Source: Mycoplasmopsis gallinarum DSM 19816 (lineage in GTDB: Bacteria > Bacillota_I > Bacilli_A > Mycoplasmatales > Metamycoplasmataceae). Taken from it: 64,000 nt of DNA. This document shows, piece after piece, positions 27,298 to 36,801 of the stretch. The notes beneath the pieces were generated by a model. It searched no databases. It was not told the DNA's origin and worked only from the letters and a program-made list of their open reading frames with translations. The translations under genes were made by a program, and so were the position numbers. Within the stretch, counting starts at the first letter, position 1. Each line of letters opens with the position of its first letter. Where the stretch lies: positions 124,001 to 188,000 of the forward strand of contig NZ_JHZE01000008.1 of NCBI RefSeq assembly GCF_000621085.1, in the 5' to 3' direction.

Positions 27298-27846
27298 ATG
27301 TCTGCAACTAAAGATTTATATTTAAACAAAGCTGTTAAAGAATTAAAAGAAAAATTTAATTACTCATCAGTAATGCAAGTACCAAGATTAGAAAAAATTA
27401 TTTTAAATATGACCGCTGGTAGAGAAGTGTCAAACTCAAAAGCAATTGAAGAAGTATTAAATGAATTGACCATTATTTCAGGTCAAAAACCTTTTCAAAC
27501 TAAAGCTAAAAAATCAAACGCATCATGAAAATTACGTGAAGGAATGCCAATGGGTGGAAAAGTTACTTTACGTCGTGATAGAATGTGAGACTTTTTAGAT
27601 AAATTAATTAATGTTGCTATGCCACGTATTAGAGACTTCAGAGGCGCTAATCCTAAAGCTTTTGATGGTCGTGGAAACTATTCATTAGGTATTAAAGAAG
27701 AAATTATTTTCCCAGAAATTGAATTTGACAAAATCCGTAAAATTAAAGGATTAGATGTGCAATTAATTACTACAGCTAATACAGATGAAGAAGCCAAAGC
27801 TTTATTAGAATTACTTGGTATTCCATTTGCAAAAGGAGAAAAATAA
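27298..27846 (+). CDS. rplE: 50S ribosomal protein L5
   Basis: L5, 182 residues, binds 5S r[19 protein letters not shown], the [14 protein letters not shown] block and [10 protein letters not shown]-like block (here MPRIRDFRG) are present. Two TGA codons (27526-27528 and 27586-27588) encode the expected Trp residues. One-base overlap with rpsN. Confidence 0.97.
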
Positions 27847-28031
27847 TGGCAAAAGTTTCATTAAAAGCTAAAGCAAAAAAACACCCTAAATTTTCAACCC
27901 GTGCTTACACTCGTTGTGAATTATGTGGTCGTCCACATGCTGTGTTAAGAAAATACAAAATCTGTCGTATTTGCTTCCGTAATTTAGCACACGAAGGCAA
28001 AATCCCAGGTGTAAAGAAAGCGAGCTGATAA
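27846..28031 (+). CDS. rpsN: 30S ribosomal protein S14 (zinc-binding type)
   Basis: Zinc-ribbon (C+) S14, 61 residues. The four cysteines are in CELCG and CRICF. The TGA at 28026-28028 is read through as the conserved C-terminal Trp (KKASW), and the true stop is TAA at 28029-28031. This is a neat internal proof of the UGA = Trp code. Confidence 0.97.
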
Positions 28032-28032
28032 T

Positions 28033-28428
28033 ATGTTTATTACCGATCCTATTTCAGATATGATCGTTCGTGTTAAACAAGCGAACCAAAGAAAAAAGAA
28101 AACTGTTGACATTCCATACTCAGGTAAAAAAGCTAAAATTTTAGACATTTTATTAGCTGAAGGTTATATTGCATCATATTCAATTAAAGGTGAAAATACT
28201 AAAAAAACTTTAGAAGTAGTTTTAAAATACAAAGGCAATCAAAAAGCAATTACTGAATTCAAAAGAGTATCTAAACCAGGTCTTAAAGTGTATGTACCTG
28301 TAAAAAACTTACCTACAGTTTTATCTGGTTATGGAACAGCAATTATTTCAACATCAAAAGGTTTAATGACTGAAAAACAAGCACGTAAAGAAAATGTAGG
28401 TGGCGAAGTTATCGCCTACATCTATTAG
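28033..28428 (+). CDS. rpsH: 30S ribosomal protein S8
   Basis: S8, 131 residues, binds the 16S central domain; in other bacteria it also represses the spc operon. ITDPISDMIVRVKQA start and the C-terminal GGEVIAYIY ending are typical. It starts one base after the rpsN stop. Confidence 0.97.
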   Translation: MFITDPISDMIVRVKQANQRKKKTVDIPYSGKKAKILDILLAEGYIASYSIKGENTKKTLEVVLKYKGNQKAITEFKRVSKPGLKVYVPVKNLPTVLSGYGTAIISTSKGLMTEKQARKENVGGEVIAYIY

Positions 28429-28440
28429 TAAGAGGTACTA

Positions 28441-28980
28441 ATGTCTCGTGTTGGAAATAGAGTTTTAACTATTCCTGCTAATGTTGAAGTAAAAGTAGAT
28501 GGCACTAACTTTAGTGTTAAAGGTCCATTAGGTGAATTAAATAGAGATTTCAGTAATTTAATCGCAATTAAAGTAGAAAATGGTCAAATTACTACTTTAA
28601 GAGCAAATGAAGAAAAAGCAACAAAACAATTACATGGAACCACAAACGCATTAATTAGCAATATGTTAATTGGTGTTTCAAAAGGTTACAAAAAAGAATT
28701 AGTAATTAAAGGGGTTGGTTATAAAGCAACTCTTAAAGGTCAAGAATTAGAAGTTTTAGCAGGTTACAGCCACCCTGTTATCTTAACAATTCCACAAGAA
28801 TTAAAAGTTACCGTTGAAAAACCAACTGAAATTTCAATTTCAGGAATTTCAAAAGAATTAGTTGGTGAATTTGCTGCAGTTGTACGTAAAATTAGAAAAC
28901 CTAATCCATACTCAGGAAAAGGTATTGCATACAAAGATGAAGTGATTCGTCGTAAAGAAGGAAAAACTGCTGCTAAATAG
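28441..28980 (+). CDS. rplF: 50S ribosomal protein L6
   Basis: L6, 179 residues, normal length. MSRVGNRVLTIPANVEV start, GVSKGYKKELVIKGVGYKA in the middle and KIRKPNPYSGKGI at the C-terminal rRNA-binding site. Confidence 0.97.
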   Translation: MSRVGNRVLTIPANVEVKVDGTNFSVKGPLGELNRDFSNLIAIKVENGQITTLRANEEKATKQLHGTTNALISNMLIGVSKGYKKELVIKGVGYKATLKGQELEVLAGYSHPVILTIPQELKVTVEKPTEISISGISKELVGEFAAVVRKIRKPNPYSGKGIAYKDEVIRRKEGKTAAK

Positions 28981-28995
28981 CAGAAAGGACAATTT

Positions 28996-29352
28996 ATGGC
29001 TAAATTATCTCGTAATGAAGCACGTAAAGTTAAACACTTACGTGAAAGACAAAAAATCAGTGGTACAAGTCAAAAACCACGTTTGGTTGTTTTTAAATCA
29101 CATCAAAACTTTTATGCACAACTAATTGACGATACTAAAGGACACACTTTAGCTGCTGTATCAACTTATGAACAAGGTAAATACAACGGAAATATTGCCG
29201 CTGCTGCTAAAGCAGGTCAAGCAATGGCTGAATTAATTAATAAATTAGGAATTCAAGAATTAGTATTCGACCGTGCAGGTTACATTTACCACGGAAGAGT
29301 AAAAGCATTCGCAGAAGCTGTCAGAGAAAATGCTAAAGGAGTTAAATTCTAA
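28996..29352 (+). CDS. rplR: 50S ribosomal protein L18
   Basis: L18, 118 residues, binds 5S r[19 protein letters not shown] and [19 protein letters not shown] are diagnostic. AAAGGA ribosome binding site; the stop overlaps the rpsE start by one base. Confidence 0.97.
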   Translation: MAKLSRNEARKVKHLRERQKISGTSQKPRLVVFKSHQNFYAQLIDDTKGHTLAAVSTYEQGKYNGNIAAAAKAGQAMAELINKLGIQELVFDRAGYIYHGRVKAFAEAVRENAKGVKF

Positions 29353-30020
29353 TGGCAAACGAAAAAGAAATTAAACAAACAGAAGCTCAAGGAACAAAAG
29401 AAGTTCGTAAACCTTTTGTTAAAAGAGAAAAATCAAAAGAAGTTAAAGAAAATAAAACTAATCAAGCACCAGCACAAAGAAAACCAAGAGCAAAACGTGA
29501 TGAAAGATCAGAACGTTCAAACAGATTTGAACGTAGCGAAAATGAATTTAGTGAAAAAGTAGTTAACATTAGTCGTGTTACAAAAGTAGTTAAAGGTGGT
29601 AGAAGATTCAGCTTTGCTGCTTATGTGGTAGTAGGGGACAAAAAAGGACGTGTTGGTTTTGGACACGGAAAAGCAAACGAAGTTCCTGATGCAATTAAAA
29701 AAGCAATTAAAGACGCAAAAAATCACTTAATTACTGTTCCTATTTTCAAAAATATTACTGTTCCACATGAAGTGCATGCTAAATTCTTAGCTTCAAAAGT
29801 AATGCTTAAACCTGCTCCAAAAGGAAAAGGAATTGTTGCTTCATCAACTGTACGTGCAGTGGTTGAATTAGCTGGTTATACAGATATTTACACTAAAACT
29901 TACGGTTCAAGATCAAAAGCTAACATTGTTAGTGCAACTTTAAAAGCATTACAAGCCTTAAGAACTCCAGAACAAATTGCTGAAATTAGAAATAAAGATG
30001 TTAAGGAATTACTTAACTAG
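29352..30020 (+). CDS. rpsE: 30S ribosomal protein S5 with charged N-terminal extension
   Basis: S5, 222 residues. The core (from about residue 65: [34 protein letters not shown]) is standard. About 60 extra N-terminal residues are rich in Lys, Arg, Glu and Asn and probably disordered. The start is fixed by the TAATG overlap with rplR. Confidence 0.97.
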   Translation: MANEKEIKQTEAQGTKEVRKPFVKREKSKEVKENKTNQAPAQRKPRAKRDERSERSNRFERSENEFSEKVVNISRVTKVVKGGRRFSFAAYVVVGDKKGRVGFGHGKANEVPDAIKKAIKDAKNHLITVPIFKNITVPHEVHAKFLASKVMLKPAPKGKGIVASSTVRAVVELAGYTDIYTKTYGSRSKANIVSATLKALQALRTPEQIAEIRNKDVKELLN

Positions 30021-30035
30021 TAAGGTGGCTTAAGT

Positions 30036-30473
30036 ATGAAATTAAATAATCTTAAATATACAGCGGGCTCAAGAGTAGAAAAACACCGTGTAGGTCGTGG
30101 ACATGCAGCTGGAAAAGGTAAACAAGCTGGAAAAGGACAATCAGGTCAAAACAAACGTCACGGACACAGATTAGGTTTTGAAGGTGGACAAACTCCTTGA
30201 TTTAGAAGAATTGGAAAACGTGGTTTCACTAATGTAAATCATGTAGAATTCCAAATTGTTAACTTACAAGATTTAGAAAGAGTATTTGACAACAAAAGCG
30301 AAATCAATTTAGAAGCTTTATTTGCTGCTAATTTAATTAAAAGACCTATGCCAGTAAAATTATTAGGAAATGGCAAAATTACTAAAGAATTTAAAGTAAC
30401 TTTACACGCTGCTTCAAAAAGTGCAATTGCTGCACTTGAAGCAAATGGTGGTTCATTTACAGAATTAGATTAA
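30036..30473 (+). CDS. rplO: 50S ribosomal protein L15
   Basis: L15, 145 residues. The glycine-rich rRNA-binding N-terminal half and the FEGGQTPWFRR block (Trp by TGA) are present. AAGGTGG ribosome binding site. In most bacteria secY follows; here a terminator follows 6 bases after the stop, so this is the last gene of the operon. Confidence 0.97.
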
Positions 30474-30479
30474 TTAATG

Positions 30480-30507
30480 AAAAATAGCAATTTTGCTATT
30501 TTTTTAT
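30480..30507 (+). terminator. Terminator of the S10-spc operon
   Basis: AAAAATAGCA pairs with TGCTATTTTT around a short loop, followed by a T run, directly after rplO. Confidence 0.88.
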
Positions 30508-30519
30508 TTACGAATAATT

Positions 30520-30525
30520 TATAAT
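30520..30525 (+). promoter_or_regulatory. -10 element upstream of a probable non-coding RNA
   Basis: TATAAT follows immediately after the rplO terminator and is not close to any reading frame. Transcription would start near 30532. Confidence 0.55.
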
Positions 30526-30531
30526 ATATAT

Positions 30532-30764
30532 ATGCGTTTTAATTTTAAAACTACATTAGGTAATTAATTTTAAGACGCACCAAATTGAATATTTTAATGT
30601 AAGTAATTTAACCCAGAAATACACCTATTAATTACTTTATTTATTTTAATCTTTGCAATCAAAATAAAAACACACTTTCCGCACATTAGTGCATACAATA
30701 AACACATCATATTTATATAAAATGGAGAAATTTCTTTGGGAATTCTCCATCTTTTTATTTTTTT
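30532..30764 (+). ncRNA. Candidate structured non-coding RNA or riboswitch-like element
   Basis: About 230 bases with a promoter in front, a strong terminator at the end and no usable reading frame. A 9-bp helix (30534-30542 with 30570-30578, one G-T pair) holds a loop whose TACATTA (30552-30558) is complementary to TAATGTA at 30595-30601, so a pseudoknot is possible. Further helices: 30601-30608 with 30630-30637 (8 bp), GCAC/GTGC at 30681-30692, and the terminator. I see none of the signature elements of RNase P RNA, SRP RNA or tmRNA. It could be a free small RNA or an element acting on the downstream lipoprotein gene. Confidence 0.5.
30722..30764 (+). terminator. Strong terminator at the end of the candidate RNA
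   Basis: An 8-bp stem (30722-30729 with 30743-30750), extended by two more pairs past a bulge, followed by CTTTTTATTTTTTT. Confidence 0.85.
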
Positions 30765-30767
30765 AAA

Positions 30768-30804
30768 ATATGAAAAAATAGCGTTTTTTTCATATAAAAA
30801 AACG
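30768..30804 (+). promoter_or_regulatory. Two mutually exclusive hairpins upstream of the binding-protein gene
   Basis: Hairpin A: 11 perfect pairs, 30768-30778 with 30785-30795. Hairpin B: 9 perfect pairs, 30782-30790 with 30796-30804. They share 30782-30795, so only one can form. The arrangement resembles a switch, but the gene starts 124 bases further on. Confidence 0.35.
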
Positions 30805-30838
30805 ACTGCATAAATTTATTTTATTTATTACATCTCTC

Positions 30839-30889
30839 TTTTAATATTAAAATATATATACATTACGATAATTACTTTGATTGTAATGT
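30839..30889 (+). promoter_or_regulatory. Inverted repeats before the substrate-binding lipoprotein gene
   Basis: A perfect 14-base palindrome TTTTAATATTAAAA (30839-30852) and a 7-bp inverted repeat (30860-30866 with 30883-30889) lie 40-90 bases before the ATG. They are possible operator or 5' UTR elements; no regulator can be named. Confidence 0.35.
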
Positions 30890-30927
30890 TATTGAAATTG
30901 AAAGTAAAAAGTAAATAAGGAAAGAAT

Positions 30928-33219
30928 ATGAAAAAAAATAAACAATTATTGTTAGGCTTAGCGGCTGTTGCAGGTGTAGCTACTCCTTTAGTAGCTTTAT
31001 CTGCTGGTTGTGCTCCTAAACCAGAAGATGATAATGGCGGTGGTCAAGGTGATTTAAAATCTAATATTTATCCTAACCCTGCGTCAAAAAAAGATCGTTT
31101 TGACACTACAAATACAACTTCAGTAAAAATTGGAGTTTCATTTAGTAAAGGACAAGCACAATGAAATGCTATTGAAGCGCTTGTAAACGAGTACAATGCT
31201 GTTTATGCAACTGAATCAAATGGTACTTGAACTAAAAAAGCAGCTCATGAATTAGCTGCAGTTCCTGAAGGTCAAACTCCAGAAAAATTCTATTCTACAG
31301 AAGATTATGCTAAATATCAATTCAACAAACAATTAGAAATGTTTTTACCTGTTGAATTAGTACGTCTTGGAGATGGTGATTATCCAGCAGCGGATGAAAA
31401 TATTGCTAACAAAATTACTTCAGTAAATAGAACTGAATTAGTTAACTTAACTTTAAACTATGCTGCTACAGCTTCTAAAATTGCTGAAAAAGGGATGTCA
31501 TTAAACTTTGCTGATGTAGATCCTTTATTAGATTCATCATCATTAATGAAAACAATTAACGCTGAATTCTTAAAAGATAATACTTCAACATCAAACATTG
31601 TTAATGCTGGTTTATGAATTATTCCATCAACTAAATCTGGTAATGTTACAGCAATCAATGCCCCTGTTTTATCTTATATTTTAGAAACAATGCAAGCAAA
31701 TGGTGCAACTATTAACCTTCCTGATTATGAATCTTATAAAACTCAAGGTGCAGGTGATAGAGAAGCTGTTAAAGCTCTTTGAGGAGAACCAGTTGCAGCT
31801 GAAACTATTAAAACACTTTTAGGTGCAGGTTATGTTGTTAACCAATCAACTTTTGATGAAGCTGAAAAATTACTTGATTTTGCAATTAAAGCTCAAAAAA
31901 TGTTCACTCTTTCATCTAAACCAAACTCTGACGTTCACTTATTTGGTATTGATGATTCAGCCGGTTTTATTGCAACTTTAACTTATGCACAAGTTAATGC
32001 AAGAGATAGAGATATGTACATTAAAGCTATAACAAAAGATACAAATGGTTACTTAAATAAAGTTGCTGATTATTCTGCTTTTAAAGATAAAAACTCAAAA
32101 GCGATGAAAGGTATGGAAGCCATTTACGATAAATTAGTTGAGGCTATGAGAGCTGGAGCTGTTGTAATACAAGGAAATGGCGAATATACCTCAACTTCAT
32201 CAATTAAACATAAATATGCTTTAGGTTTTGGTTCATCATCTGGTTACAAAAATAACTATGTAAAGGCTTCAGATTCAACTTTAGCGCTTAGTGCGTTAAG
32301 TGGAGAAACAAGAGTTGATATTAACTCAGCTAAAATTGCTGGTCTTGCTAAATCAGATACTGCTATTAAATTTACAACTAATAATGGTAAAAACTGAAAT
32401 ACTATTTTCTATGGTGATGAGGCTAAAGCAAAATACAACTTAAAAATTAGAGATGAAGATAAAGCTACAGCATCAGCATTATTAGGAAAAATTACTAATA
32501 CAGATATGCCAAAAACCAATGCAACTGACGCAGTAAGCCAATTAGCATTAATTTTACCTAAAACTGCAACTGAAGAAGTTGAAGTTCTTAAAGCTTTAGC
32601 ACAAAGCAACCCTGATGTAATTGGTTATGCTGGATTAGCATATGATGGTGTAGAAGATGCTCCTTCAAAAGAAGTATTCTTTGTATTTAACAAAGAAAAC
32701 GGTGGAAAAGTGCAAATTTCAAAACTTGGATCAGAACAAACTCTTCAAGAAAATGAATTATTTGCAATTTCAGCACCTACTAAATTTAGAGCAACTAACA
32801 CTAAAAATGTTGTTTATGTACAAGGTCCATCATTAATGGGTATTCACTCAAATGAAGTAGGAGACAAAGCAACCAAATTATTTGTTAAATACTACTTAGG
32901 AAATAGTACTTCAGCTTCTAAAGTGGCAAGTGCAGCTTCATATATTTATCCTTCAGACGCTTTAAAAACTTATGACGAATCAAATGAGAAAAATAAATTC
33001 TTAAAAGTTGTTTATACACAATTCAAGAATGTTATTAACAATGAAGAATATAAAGCATATTCAGAAATTGGTGACATTAATGGAAACATCTTTAGAAATA
33101 GCTTTAAATCAGCTTGAAATGGTGTGTACACAGCAGTTAAAAACAATACTAACTTAGAAGGCTTCAACAACGACATTATTGTTAAAGTGGAACAAGGTGC
33201 AAACGCAATATTTAAATAA
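30928..33219 (+). CDS. Substrate-binding lipoprotein of an ABC importer (P80-like)
   Basis: A 763-residue lipoprotein: signal peptide with lipobox LSAGC (Cys28), then an acidic Gly-rich linker and a large extracytoplasmic domain. The early segment VKIGVSFSKGQAQWNAIEAL and the overall layout suit a family-1 type extracellular solute-binding protein, as in the mycoplasmal P80-type proteins beside sugar-phosphate-like ABC genes. The substrate is not evident. AAGGAAAG ribosome binding site. A partial terminator follows, so it may be made in excess over the downstream transporter genes. Confidence 0.8.
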
Positions 33220-33234
33220 GAATAAATAAAAAAC

Positions 33235-33272
33235 AAAAAAAGAAATAGTTAAATATAACTATTTTCTTTTTT
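33235..33272 (+). terminator. Attenuating hairpin between binding protein and nuclease genes
   Basis: ATAGTTA (33245-33251) pairs with TAACTAT (33256-33262), extended by A-rich/T-rich arms with a bulge and a CTTTTTT tail. It lies inside the cluster, which suggests partial termination. Confidence 0.65.
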
Positions 33273-33289
33273 AATGTAGCAAGGAACAA

Positions 33290-34699
33290 ATGTTAAAAAA
33301 AATAAAGAAACTTACATTAATTTCACCGGTAATTGGATTACCTTTAATGGCTCTTAGTTGTCAAGAGACTACCATTCCGCAAAAAGAATTAAAAAATGGC
33401 GATTCAATTAACACTTATTACAACTTAAAATATGATTTACCATATGATAAATTAAGCGAAAAAGAAAAACAATCAATTGTTAATTTCTTTGCTAATACAA
33501 GTCAAGAAGAATTATTAAGACCTCAAGCAATTTATGCTGGAAAAATTGAAAATGCACCTGAAATTCAAGCCTCATATTATGAAAATCGTTTCTTTAATTT
33601 AAGAGATGAAAATGGTGAATTAAATAAAATTGTTATTACTTTAGCTTCAGCTGGTGTTTCATATACAACAGCACAAACAAAAAGAAAAGAAGTAGCAATT
33701 ACCAGTGATAATAATCACTATAATGTAAATAAAATTTTTGAATGAAAAGTGTACAAATGAAATTCAACTAATCGAAAATTAGGTTGAATAGACTCTATAC
33801 CAGCAAATATTAAAAGTAAATTATTAGTTTCTATACCTTTTGAATTCGACTTACATTTAGTTAATGAAACTAACTATCCAACAACTTTTGATCAAAGTAA
33901 AGCAGAGGCAATTAATATTCCTTGAGAAGACGAAAAAGTGAAAAAGAATTGAATTGATGGAACTATTATTAAATGAAAAGATGGTGACACCATCGCATTT
34001 AAACCAGATTTAGAAACCAATGAAGTTTTATATAGAAAAATGGAATCTTCATTCTATCCTCAGGCATCAGATAGATCAAGAGGAACTATTGACGAAGAAT
34101 TAATTGGAACAATTACTGTAAGAATTGCTTCAATTGATACTCCTGAAAAAGCTGTTAGCGACAAAGAATCAAATCCATATGAATATAATTATGCAATGTT
34201 AGCAACCAAATTTGGTCAAAATAACTGACCAAAAGGAACTAGAGTGAGATTATTTACTAAAGGTGGTCTAGATTCATTTGGTAGAGTTACTGGAAATATT
34301 TTCGTTGGAGAAAATTATCAATATTCTTATTCAACTGAAATAGTACGTGCAGGTTACACTGTCCCATTGCGTAAAGAAACTAATGACAAAGATGCAAGCA
34401 GTCCTGAATACTATATTACTTATCCAATTTCAAAAGCTTTAAGACAAGCATACAATGAAGGAAATGGTTTGTTCAAAGATTATAAAACTATTGAAGGTGT
34501 AATTTCATTTGTTTATCAACAAAAACCTCCTTCACCAGATTCTGTAAAATATTTATGAGATTATTCATTTACTGATAGCAACTATCAAGATTTATACTCA
34601 TGAGTTAAAAAATATGGCTACGATTATGTTTATCAAGCTGCAGAAATTCAAGCAGACGTAGAGGCACATGAAGCAGCAAATAACAGAAATACTAATTAA
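33290..34699 (+). CDS. Thermonuclease-like (SNase family) lipoprotein
   Basis: A 469-residue lipoprotein with lipobox MALSC (Cys24). The C-terminal half carries staphylococcal-nuclease family motifs: a DGDT segment near residues 231-234, RIASIDTPE at 278-286 (catalytic Arg and Ca-binding Asp region) and DSFGR at 328-332. It should degrade host nucleic acids at the cell surface. In M. genitalium and M. pneumoniae a membrane nuclease gene likewise stands before ugpC/A/E-type ABC genes, so the linkage is conserved. It ends 8 bases before the ATPase gene. Confidence 0.88.
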
Positions 34700-34707
34700 G
34701 GAAATTT

Positions 34708-36801
34708 ATGAAAATTTTTAAAAAATTAATTGAAGAAACAAAAAAACGCAATCATAAATTCACTGAAGCAGATTATTCTGAATATGAGCGTTTAAGTGAA
34801 CAAATTTTAAAAACAGATAAAACTAATGAAGTATCTGCAATTGAATTGCGTAATGTGTTCATCGACTTTGGTGAAACATTAGCAGTTGATGATGTTAGTT
34901 TTAAAATTCCAGAAGGGAAATTAGTTACATTGCTTGGACCATCTGGTTCAGGTAAAACTACTACCTTGAATGCAATTTCTGGTCTTTTAACTATCACCAG
35001 TGGTAATGTCTTATTCCGTGGAAAAGATGTTACTAAACTACCTCCACAAAAGAGAAAATTAGGGTTTGTTTTCCAAAACTATGCACTTTATCCGCATATG
35101 AGTGTATATGCTAATATTGCATTCCCTTTAAAAAACGATTTTGAATGACAAAACAAGTTTTATATCAAACGTCAAGGTGCTAGAAATGAAATCAAATACA
35201 TTTATTTAGAAGCACTTGGAATGACACAAGAAGAAAAACAAGAATTATTAAACTTATGAAGAGTTTATAGAAAAATCTTTAATTTAAGTTCAATTGAAAG
35301 AGCAAATAGATATATTGAAATCAAAGAAGAATATGAAAAAGCTTCTACTGACTACAAAATGTCTAAAGTACACTACACAGCTAAATTATCACAGGTTTCA
35401 AAAACCTCACTTAAAGCTTACAAGAGTTTAGCTAAATCTAATGCTGACAAAAAACACGAAATTAATGAACAATTAACTTTATTAAAACGTACAAATACTT
35501 TAGGTGAAGAAAGTGATTATGCACAATCTAGTTTCTTAGCTAAACACGGTACAAAATTTGCAGCCGTGAAAGTAAAAACTCCAGCAGAAGCTCAAGAGGC
35601 TATTGATAATACTCAAGCATTATTAAGTGAATTAAATCTTGAAGATTCAACTAATTTTTCACCAAAAACTAAATTAGCTTTATTAAATGTGGAAAATCAA
35701 TTAATGAAAAATTTAATTAAATACAAATTCCATTTAAATCAAGCGAAAATTATTGAAGAATTTGAAGGTAAAATTCAAGAAAACAAAAAAGTTTATTTAG
35801 CTAAAAAAGCTGAATTTAAAGCAGCAGAAAAAGCTGATCCAGCTTTAAAAGTCTTTTCAAGAAATGAAAAAACTCTTAAATATTTAGCTTACAATGAATT
35901 TAGTAAAAAATTAGCTGAAATTGAAGCTAAATATAATTTATCTCAAGTAATGGCTGAAGATAAAAAATTAAAAAATGCACCTTTAAGCCAAGAACAAAGA
36001 GATCAAATTGTTGAAATTTCAAAAGAAAATATTTCATTGAAAAAAGCAATTCACAATGAAGTACTTGAAGTGGCAAAAAGAGTTGAAATTTTACCTATTT
36101 TAACTAAAAAACCAACTAGACTTTCTGGTGGTCAACAACAACGTGTGGCTATTGCACGGGCAATTGTTAAAAAACCACAAATTTTATTAATGGACGAACC
36201 ATTATCAAACTTAGATGCTAAATTGCGTATTTCTACTCGTCAATGAATTAGAGAAATTCAACAAAAATTAGGTATTACAACTGTTTTCGTTACTCACGAT
36301 CAAGAAGAAGCGATGTCAATTAGTGATATTGTTGTATGTATGTCAATGGCAAAAGTACAACAAATTGGTTCACCAATGGAACTTTATAGTCATCCAAAAA
36401 ATAAATTCGTTGCTCGTTTCTTAGGTATGCCTGAAATGGCAATGTTAAATGCTGAATATAAAAATAATCAATTATATGTATTAGACAAATTAATTGAAAA
36501 TGTTGAAATTCCAAATGTGGACTTTTCAACTTTCAGCGTTGGTGTAAGAGCCGAAGACTTTATTATTAAAAATAATGCCAAAGATGCTAACTTTGCTGGT
36601 ACAGTTAAAGCAGTAGAAAACTTTGGTAAAGAAAGTAAATTAATTGTAGCAGTTGATAATTCATCAGATGCTAACTTCTTAATTGACAATCGTCTTGAAT
36701 TCAAAGTAGGAGATAGAATTTACTTCGATATTCCTGCTGATAGACTTCACATCTTTAATGAATTAACAGAAGAAAGAGTTGACTATGTTTTCAAAAAGTA
36801 G
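34708..36801 (+). CDS. ABC transporter ATPase (UgpC/MsmK type) with large insertion
   Basis: ATPase of a carbohydrate/glycerol-phosphate type importer, 697 residues against about 360 for the family. Walker [10 protein letters not shown] is at residues 77-85, the Q-loop [13 protein letters not shown] near 121-133, signature [10 protein letters not shown] at 472-481, Walker [15 protein letters not shown] just after, and H-loop VFVTHDQEE; a TOBE-like C-terminal domain follows. Between Q-loop and signature, about residues 147-465 are an inserted charged, Lys/Glu/Ala-rich, probably coiled-coil segment. No intein motifs are seen. The gene overlaps the next permease by 17 bases. Confidence 0.92.

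Noticed and set aside
30532-30764. RNase P RNA, SRP RNA, tmRNA or 6S RNA
   Set aside because: The GAGGAAAGTCC-type core of RNase P, the GGAAGC-type SRP tip, the tRNA-like end of tmRNA, and a clear 6S long hairpin with central bubble were all looked for and not seen.
35147-36100. Intein within the ABC ATPase
   Set aside because: No Cys/Ser start, no His-Asn end and no endonuclease blocks; the segment is charged and coiled-coil-like.
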